Source: Pseudomonadota bacterium
Lineage (GTDB): Bacteria; Pseudomonadota; Gammaproteobacteria; Burkholderiales; Gallionellaceae
Assembly: GCA_021783525.1 (NCBI GenBank)
Contig: JAJXTT010000033.1
Location: 1 to 10,529 of the forward strand
Direction of reading: 5' to 3'
DNA: 10,529 nt
Position 1 is the first letter of the stretch; each line of letters opens with the position of its first letter. Shown in pieces: positions 1-4,408 of this stretch. The position numbers and the translations under genes are program-made. Below the pieces are notes generated by a model, which saw only the letters and a list, made by a program, of their open reading frames with translations, had not been told where the DNA came from and did no database searches.

Positions 1-522
1 GGCGAAAGTGATCGCGGGCAGATTGTTGCCGATATCGACCTTGATGACCGCAAGGTCGGTGTCCGGATCGGAACCGACGATGTGGCCCTTCGCCGTGCGG
101 CCGTCCGAGAGTGCGACTTCGATCTGGTCGGCACTCTCGATGACATGGTGGTTGGTCAGGATGTAGCCATCGTGGCTGACGATGACGCCCGAACCCAGGC
201 TGGAGGTCTGTTGCGGAACGTTGTCCTCGAACTGGTCGCCAAAGAAGAAACGGAAACGCGGATCGTCCATGAACGGATGGGTCTGCGGCTTCACCTCGCT
301 GCTGGTGAAGACGTTGACCACGGCCGGCATCACTTTCTGGGCCGCCTTGCTGAAGCCAACGGACGGCAGGTCGCCGCCGTCCTTGACGTTGTTCTCATAT
401 AAGGTCACCACCCCGCTGCGGGCTGCATTGGGCAACAGCGACGGCCTGAGCGTGTGGATGACGAACAGCATCGCGAGGCCGACGGTGGTGGCTTGGGCGA
501 ACAGGAGCCAGAATTTGCGCAT
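1..522 (-). CDS. HtrA/Deg-family serine protease, membrane-anchored (N-terminal part; runs off the window)
   Basis: The minus strand is open from an ATG at 522 to base 1, giving 174 residues with no stop, so the C-terminal part lies outside the window. Residues about 5-22 are one hydrophobic segment after a short basic N-terminus, which suggests an inner-membrane anchor with the protease domain in the periplasm, as in DegS. A trypsin-like domain starts near residue 55. It has the SSLGSGVIVS strand, TNHHVIESA with the catalytic His at 126, and DTDLAVIKV with the catalytic Asp at 156. The catalytic Ser (GNSGGP) and any PDZ domains are beyond the edge. HtrA proteins degrade or sense misfolded envelope proteins. 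No convincing Shine-Dalgarno precedes the ATG. The family call is firm; DegS versus DegP/DegQ or another Do-type member cannot be settled because the PDZ count is not visible. Confidence 0.9.
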   Translation of the reverse strand, partial: MRKFWLLFAQATTVGLAMLFVIHTLRPSLLPNAARSGVVTLYENNVKDGGDLPSVGFSKAAQKVMPAVVNVFTSSEVKPQTHPFMDDPRFRFFFGDQFEDNVPQQTSSLGSGVIVSHDGYILTNHHVIESADQIEVALSDGRTAKGHIVGSDPDTDLAVIKVDIGNNLPAITFA

Positions 523-548
523 GATATGATTTGAGCCGCTAAATTTAT

Positions 549-553
549 GGGGA
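549..553 (+). promoter_or_regulatory. Shine-Dalgarno deciding the NIF3-family start
   Basis: GGGGA lies 8 nt before the ATG at 562. It falls inside the alternative start codon region at 547, which argues against the upstream ATG being used. Confidence 0.6.
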
Positions 554-561
554 CGAACCCG

Positions 562-1308
562 ATGCGATTGAACGAATTGCGCGATTATATCGGAAGCGAG
601 CTTGCAGTCAGCCGCTTTCGTGACTATTGCCCCAACGGTCTGCAGGTCGAGGGGCGGGCCGAAGTGAGGCGCATCGCAACCGGCGTCACTGCCTCGCAAG
701 CCGTGCTGGAAGCGGCAACGGCGTGGGGGGCGGATGCCATTCTCGTCCATCACGGCTATTTCTGGCGCAGCGAAGACGCCACCATCGCCGGTATCAAGAA
801 GCGCCGCATCGCTCACCTGCTGGCGCACGACATCAGTCTGCTGGCGTACCATCTGCCGCTCGACGCCCACCCCGATCTCGGCAACAACGCCCGGCTTGGC
901 GAATTGCTCGGCTTCGTTGAGCAGGGCCGCTTCGGTGAACAGGACATCGCCGTGCATGGCGTTCTGGCGCGCCCGCAGACCCTGCAGCAGCTCACCCAGC
1001 ATATCCAGCATACTTTGCAGCGTGCGCCGCAGGTCATCGCCCACGCAAATCCCGACATCGCACGCATTGCATGGTGCAGCGGGGGAGGCCAGGGTTACTT
1101 CGACCAAGCCGTGGCGCTGGGGGTGGACGCGTTTCTCACGGGCGAGATTTCAGAACAGAACGTGCATGTTGCACAAGAGTCGGGAGTCGCCTTCATTGCC
1201 GCCGGGCACCATGCCACCGAGCGCTACGGCATACAGGCGCTGGGCGAACATCTGGCGGCGCGATTCGGCCTGGAATACCGTTTCTTCGACCAGGATAATC
1301 CGGTTTAG
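562..1308 (+). CDS. NIF3/YbgI-family (DUF34) dinuclear metal-centre protein
   Basis: This 248-residue protein matches the NIF3/YbgI family in length (E. coli YbgI is about 247 aa) and along its whole sequence. Visible motifs are YCPNGLQVEG (residues 22-31), VHHG with metal-binding His63/His64, HLPLD with Asp101, GEISEQ (194-199) and GHHATE with His216 and Glu220. These are the expected ligands of the di-metal site at the inner surface of the ring-shaped hexamer. The biochemical role of the family is unsettled; a GTP cyclohydrolase I type 2-like or metal-dependent hydrolase function has been suggested. An in-frame ATG exists at 547. I prefer 562 because GGGGA at 549-553 sits 8 nt upstream of it and the product then begins MRLNELRDYI, like other members. 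The gene is divergent from the protease gene. A NIF3 gene next to an HtrA gene is, as I recall, common in betaproteobacteria. Confidence 0.93.
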   Translation: MRLNELRDYIGSELAVSRFRDYCPNGLQVEGRAEVRRIATGVTASQAVLEAATAWGADAILVHHGYFWRSEDATIAGIKKRRIAHLLAHDISLLAYHLPLDAHPDLGNNARLGELLGFVEQGRFGEQDIAVHGVLARPQTLQQLTQHIQHTLQRAPQVIAHANPDIARIAWCSGGGQGYFDQAVALGVDAFLTGEISEQNVHVAQESGVAFIAAGHHATERYGIQALGEHLAARFGLEYRFFDQDNPV

Positions 1309-1340
1309 TGAATGTCCGCGGCAGACGGGCCGGTTCCTGC

Positions 1341-1375
1341 AAAAGTGCCGGTGTGCCGTATCTTCACTTTTTTTT
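1341..1375 (+). terminator. Putative rho-independent terminator between convergent genes
   Basis: AAAAGTG (1341-1347) and CACTTTT (1365-1371) form a 7-bp inverted repeat. The loop contains a smaller CGG/CCG pairing at 1349-1358. The 3' arm continues into a run of eight T (1368-1375), starting 33 bp after the NIF3-family stop codon. The hairpin overlaps the last codons of the convergent DUF2721 gene, so it might act on both transcripts, although the minus-strand side lacks a T-run after the stem. The stem is AT-rich and weak. Confidence 0.4.
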
Positions 1376-1795
1376 CCGCATCTCGATGTTTCCGGTGGCC
1401 AGATATATTTCGCGCAGGAAACACAACAGACCGCTAATCAGCGCCAGCATTGCAGAAATGAAGAACAGCGCAACTGCGCGCGCCGGGTCAACGCCTATTT
1501 CGGAGCCCACAAATAGAGCGGCGATCACGATGCAGATGAATAGCGCTGACAAAGTGCAGAGGCTCACAGCCCAATGCACCCAGCGCACCCTGCGCCGGAG
1601 CATCTCCATTTCTTCCTGTTGGGAGGGTTGTCCTGGATTGGCGGAATTGCTCAATGTCCTAGAACGATCCACGATCCGCGCAATGCGCGTTGTGATCACA
1701 TTGAGGATCGCGCCGATGCCAGTCAACAGAAAGACGGGTGCAACCGCTTGTTGAATGGCGTGGGTGACGGTCGTTATTTCGGCTGCGCTCGGCAT
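1364..1795 (-). CDS. DUF2721 family small membrane protein
   Basis: This 143-residue protein matches the DUF2721 family, most clearly in the N-terminal block APVFLLTGIGAILNVITTRI followed by ARIVDRSR. Three hydrophobic segments are visible at about 18-38, 74-97 and 106-128. A polar loop rich in Gln, Glu and Arg (about 50-72) separates the first two, and the end is a short lysine-rich cytoplasmic-type tail. The function of the family is unknown. The start at 1795 is preceded by a GAGGGA Shine-Dalgarno. The gene begins 32 bp after the stop of the MgtC-like gene on the same strand, so the two are probably co-transcribed. Its last codons are encoded by a run of eight A on the coding strand, which is prone to sequencing or replication slippage. 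Confidence 0.88.
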   Translation of the reverse strand: MPSAAEITTVTHAIQQAVAPVFLLTGIGAILNVITTRIARIVDRSRTLSNSANPGQPSQQEEMEMLRRRVRWVHWAVSLCTLSALFICIVIAALFVGSEIGVDPARAVALFFISAMLALISGLLCFLREIYLATGNIEMRKKK

Positions 1796-1827
1796 GGCGA
1801 TCCCTCAGATCGAAGTTGTTTCGTCGC

Positions 1828-2577
1828 TCAGTTCCTCGCGTGCGAAAGCGAGAAATCTTCCACGCCCTGCAAGGTGCTCAGTCCGCTGGCCAGTTCGTTC
1901 ATCGCAGCGCCGCTGTTCTTGCTGAGGGCGATGGCGACGAAATGCCATTCAAGTTTTTCGTTGCTGCAGCGTATGGCGAAGGATCCCGAGGCGACTTCGT
2001 AACCGTTGGAGTAAACGACCTCGCGCAGGGTGCTCTCCTGAGGTACAAAATTCTTCTGGAAATCGAGAGTGACCGCGATGGCGGGGCGTGAGGGCAGCCA
2101 GCTTTCCAGTCTGGATATCCACATCATGCACAGCGCCGAAAGCAGCGTGAGCATGATCGCCGAGGCATAGAAGCCGACTCCGACCATGATGCCGATGGCG
2201 GAGCAGGTCCAGATGGAGGCTGCCGTGGTGAGACCGCTGATATTGAGTCCGTCGCGCATGATGACGCCGGCCCCGAGGAAGCCGATGCCGGTGACGATAC
2301 CCTGAATGACGCGCGTAGGGTCGCCGGCCAGGGCGGCGTTCACTTGTCCACCGAACCAGTACCCCGGATAACCGGAGATGACGGTGACGGCGGCGGCTGC
2401 CATGCAGACCAGCCCATAGGTGCGCATGCCCGCGGCACGGCCATGGTAGGACCTTTCATATCCGACGACCAGGCCAAGAATGAGTGCGCCAAACATGTTG
2501 AGAAACACAATCATGTTGGTCCCCACTTCCGGCGCCGACCAATAGGCCGACAGATTGGCAAACGATAACGCGTTCAT
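1828..2577 (-). CDS. MgtC/SapB-family membrane protein
   Basis: This 249-residue protein carries the MgtC/SapB core. GALILGLVVGYERSYHGRAAGMRT lies at 30-53 and is followed by hydrophobic segments. The signature TGIGFLGAGVIMRDGLNISG is at 96-115, and GLTTAASIWTCSAIG follows directly. About five membrane segments occupy residues 22-158. Residues about 165-249 form a soluble C-terminal domain, as in longer MgtC proteins where an ACT-like fold has been described. MgtC proteins are linked to growth under low Mg2+ and to modulation of the F1Fo ATPase in pathogens; the role in free-living bacteria is unclear. GGAG sits 7 nt before the ATG. No long regulatory leader like that of Salmonella mgtC is apparent, since only 108 bp separate it from the upstream gene. 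The gene is followed closely by the DUF2721 gene. Confidence 0.92.
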   Translation of the reverse strand: MNALSFANLSAYWSAPEVGTNMIVFLNMFGALILGLVVGYERSYHGRAAGMRTYGLVCMAAAAVTVISGYPGYWFGGQVNAALAGDPTRVIQGIVTGIGFLGAGVIMRDGLNISGLTTAASIWTCSAIGIMVGVGFYASAIMLTLLSALCMMWISRLESWLPSRPAIAVTLDFQKNFVPQESTLREVVYSNGYEVASGSFAIRCSNEKLEWHFVAIALSKNSGAAMNELASGLSTLQGVEDFSLSHARN

Positions 2578-2685
2578 GTCCGTTCTCCATTTTTATTTAC
2601 AGGGAGTGTACAAGAATCGGCCCGGGATTACTGCCGTGCCTGCGGTTTGCTTGACGGCGCCCGGATTTCCCGGCGGCGTGTTTCC

Positions 2686-3321
2686 TTAGCCCGCAGATTT
2701 GCCGCGCAACTGATCGAGCGATATCGTGGCGCTGCGCGGCACTTCGTTCAGCGCATGGTTGGCGAGGCGCAGCGGCTCGCCATATCCCTCCAGCAGCGCA
2801 TGCCATGGCCGCATCGCGTCTTTCAGCAGTTCATCGTGCTGTTTCGAGAATCGCAGCAGGAAATCCTTGCGGCGCGGATGCCAGGGAGACCATTGCCACG
2901 CGAGAAAACTGTCGCTGTGCTTGAATCCGGCCGCGGCCAGATGTGAGCGCAGGGCTTCCACGGCCGGCAGATTTTTTTGCGCAGGTTCAGGCGCCGCGTT
3001 CCACATCAAGCCGTAATAGATGCGATAGCTTTCACCCAGCAGCTGCTGCTCCATGAACGGGCGCAGGAAAGTGCGCTGGTTGAACAGCGGTTCAAGCCGC
3101 AGGCCGACAAGACAATCCTCGCTATTGCGATCCTCGGTGAGTTCGCTGCACCAGGGCAGGGCATTTTGCGCGATCAGCGAGTCGAGTCGTTCGCGCAGTG
3201 TTTTCCAGAAACGATTGTTGTGATGCAAACGGATTCCATCCAGGTGTTCGGCGGCAACCAATGCGAGCGGGAGATTTTCTTCCTGTGAAAAAAAATCGAG
3301 TACGGCGTGTTCTTCGTTCAT
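2686..3321 (-). CDS. Unrecognised 211-aa protein
   Basis: I do not recognise a family. The product is 211 residues, soluble in appearance, with no signal peptide, membrane segment or cysteine cluster. It is acidic at the N-terminus (MNEEHAVLDFFSQEENLPL) and rich in Trp, His and Arg in the second half, including FLAWQWSPWHPRRKDFLLRF near 140-160. Coding is supported by an uninterrupted reading frame with a sensible residue composition. The frame is the longest on either strand here. The ATG at 3321 has only a weak upstream purine tract and no good Shine-Dalgarno. The gene is on the same strand as the MgtC-like gene, 108 bp upstream of it, and divergent from the act operon. It shares the repeat-rich intergenic region with that operon, so joint regulation is possible but not shown. 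Confidence 0.72.
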   Translation of the reverse strand: MNEEHAVLDFFSQEENLPLALVAAEHLDGIRLHHNNRFWKTLRERLDSLIAQNALPWCSELTEDRNSEDCLVGLRLEPLFNQRTFLRPFMEQQLLGESYRIYYGLMWNAAPEPAQKNLPAVEALRSHLAAAGFKHSDSFLAWQWSPWHPRRKDFLLRFSKQHDELLKDAMRPWHALLEGYGEPLRLANHALNEVPRSATISLDQLRGKSAG

Positions 3322-3342
3322 TTTCGAGTGCGTCTGAAAGTT

Positions 3343-3398
3343 GAAATTTACCGCCGAAGTTTACAGTCAAAAGCGTGCGACCGGATGGCGTAAATTTC
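3343..3398. repeat. Imperfect inverted repeat next to the 211-aa gene start
   Basis: GAAATTTACCGCC (3343-3355) and GGCGTAAATTTC (3387-3398) are reverse complements apart from one extra C. They are separated by 31 nt. A further near copy of the arm, GAAGTTTAC (3356-3364), follows the first in direct orientation at 13-bp spacing. The left arm lies 22 bp upstream of the ATG at 3321 on the minus strand, an expected place for an operator. A bound regulator is inferred, not shown. Confidence 0.45.
3345..3372 (-). promoter_or_regulatory. Possible sigma70-type promoter for the 211-aa gene
   Basis: Read on the minus strand, TTGACT (3372-3367) is followed after about 15 bp by TAAATT. These match the -35 and -10 consensus at 5/6 and 4/6 positions. 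The spacing is short of the optimal 17 bp, so the call is weak. Its -10 falls in the left arm of the inverted repeat, which would suit repression. Confidence 0.22.
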
Positions 3399-3420
3399 AT
3401 GTCCGGGAAATCGGGCCTTC

Positions 3421-3482
3421 ACGCGCTTTTTACTTTGAAAGCCGCGCCTTAACGCGCCTTTAACTTTGTAAAAGTTGCCGCG
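3421..3482. repeat. Tandem imperfect repeat pair at 31-bp spacing
   Basis: Two related units, 3421-3446 and 3452-3482, share ACGCGC, a T-rich stretch, ACTTTG, AAAG and a terminal CCGCG. The second is longer by small insertions. Their starts are 31 bp apart, about three helical turns. Unit 2 contains the perfect palindrome AACTTT-GTA-AAAGTT (3462-3476). Unit 1 has the shorter CTTT-G-AAAG at the same place. This arrangement is typical of paired sites for a dimeric DNA-binding protein. Confidence 0.5.
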
Positions 3483-3552
3483 TGAATATAAGCAAATTCT
3501 TCAATACCTTGTCTGTGCTGGCTTGCAGAATAGACGACTAAGAAATGTTGAG

Positions 3553-3599
3553 CGCGATGGTTGACATTATATTTTTTTTCATCGACATTATTCATCGCG
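3553..3599. promoter_or_regulatory. Candidate act-operon control site: direct repeats inside an inverted repeat
   Basis: CGCGATG (3553-3559) and CATCGCG (3593-3599) form a perfect 7-bp inverted repeat. Between them GACATTAT occurs twice (3563-3570 and 3584-3591), 21 bp apart, about two helical turns. The first copy overlaps a perfect -35 hexamer TTGACA (3561-3566). The best -10 nearby is CATTAT (3586-3591), at a long 19-bp spacing and inside the second copy. A promoter here would give a leader of roughly 160 nt before actA. The repeats are visible directly; promoter activity is inferred. Confidence 0.35.
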
Positions 3600-3742
3600 T
3601 GTGGTCGCAACAGTCGGCAATCTGGGCTGCTTGAAACCATAACTAAATCACAAAAACAGTGACCGCATGCACTTTGATTAATCCGTTTTTTTCCGTAATT
3701 TTTCCGGCTGAATTATTGCCGGCGTCTGAATATTGTTTTGTT

Positions 3743-3749
3743 GGGGGAG
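3743..3749 (+). promoter_or_regulatory. Shine-Dalgarno of actA
   Basis: GGGGGAG lies 9 nt before the ATG at 3759. It fixes that ATG as the start, rather than the in-frame TTG at 3738 that lies upstream of it. Confidence 0.7.
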
Positions 3750-3758
3750 CCACATACG

Positions 3759-4364
3759 ATGAAGTGTTTTCTACGTTCACTTACGCTGCTCGTCGGTCTG
3801 TTCTTTTACGCGAGCAGTCATGCAGCCGATGCGCTTCCGACGCTCACGACACCCGATGATGTAGGTCCGGTAATCGAGCAGCCTATCGAGTTTCCGCATT
3901 TTCGCCATGCCGGCGATGCCAAGGATGGCGGTATGCAGATCAACTGCATGTACTGCCACACCTATGCGCGCCGCAGCATGGTGGCCGGCATTCCGCCAAT
4001 ACAGAAATGCATCGGCTGCCACCAGAGCATCGAGTCGGTGCGCGACAAGCCGCGTATCCAGAAACTGTTCGAATACTGGGACGCCAAGAAGGCGATTCCC
4101 TGGAAGAAGGTGCACGACCTTCCGGACTTCGTGCGGTTCAACCACGAGCGCCATATCCAGCGCTTCTATTTCCAGCAGGATCGTCCCTATCAGGAGGTTT
4201 GCGGGTACTGCCACGGCAATGTGAAGGCCATGACGGTGGCGCAACGCCAGAAACCGATCACCATGGGCTGGTGTGCAAGTTGCCATCAGAAGGATCATCT
4301 GGTCAGTGCCAATTCGAGCAAGACCGGGCATGGTCCCAACGATTGCTTCACATGCCACAAGTAA
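3759..4364 (+). CDS. actA: ACIII pentaheme cytochrome c subunit ActA
   Basis: This 201-residue exported cytochrome has five CXXCH haem c sites: CMYCH (63-67), CIGCH (84-88), CGYCH (148-152), CASCH (172-176) and CFTCH (196-200). The protein ends one residue after the last. Five haems is the number known for ActA of alternative complex III, and MGWCASCH is a family-typical block. Extra histidines (for example 47, 50, 129 and 132) can serve as distal ligands. The N-terminus has a hydrophobic stretch (about 4-19) ending in SSHA-AD, which looks like a cleavable signal peptide; it might instead stay as an anchor. ActA carries electrons within the periplasmic arm between the iron-sulfur and monohaem parts. 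It is the first gene of the operon, with 44 bp before actB1. A six-haem Qrc-type subunit is excluded by the haem count and by the downstream actD-actF genes. Confidence 0.95.
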   Translation: MKCFLRSLTLLVGLFFYASSHAADALPTLTTPDDVGPVIEQPIEFPHFRHAGDAKDGGMQINCMYCHTYARRSMVAGIPPIQKCIGCHQSIESVRDKPRIQKLFEYWDAKKAIPWKKVHDLPDFVRFNHERHIQRFYFQQDRPYQEVCGYCHGNVKAMTVAQRQKPITMGWCASCHQKDHLVSANSSKTGHGPNDCFTCHK

Positions 4365-4408
4365 GCGAAGTGACGTTTACTACAAGCAAGATATCAGGGG
4401 ATTTAGCG

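Larger units (their letters stand above)
3322..3758. other. Divergent intergenic region, AT-rich and repeat-bearing
   Basis: This 437-bp stretch separates the leftward 211-aa gene from the rightward act operon. I find no convincing gene in it: a 63-codon minus-strand frame at 3449-3640 has an unconvincing composition and no family signal. The DNA from about 3540 to 3740 is clearly more AT-rich than its surroundings. It should hold the promoters of both units. Several repeats are listed separately. Confidence 0.75.

Noticed and set aside
2597..2685. Possible terminator or small gene between the 211-aa gene and the MgtC-like gene
   Set aside because: Only a 4-bp CCGG self-complementary stem without a T-run is visible, and the small open frame there has a shadow-like composition.
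3449..3640. 63-codon minus-strand open frame in the intergenic region
   Set aside because: Low-complexity, AT-rich promoter-like DNA with no family resemblance, no good ribosome binding site and overlap with the repeats.
3704..3722. CCGGC/GCCGG mini-hairpin and repeated TTCCG in the actA leader
   Set aside because: A 5-bp stem with a 9-nt loop is expected by chance and matches no riboswitch or leader I know.
4007..4408. Upstream extension of the actB1 frame into actA
   Set aside because: It overlaps haem-encoding actA sequence in another frame; the Shine-Dalgarno and Tat signal place the start at 4409.
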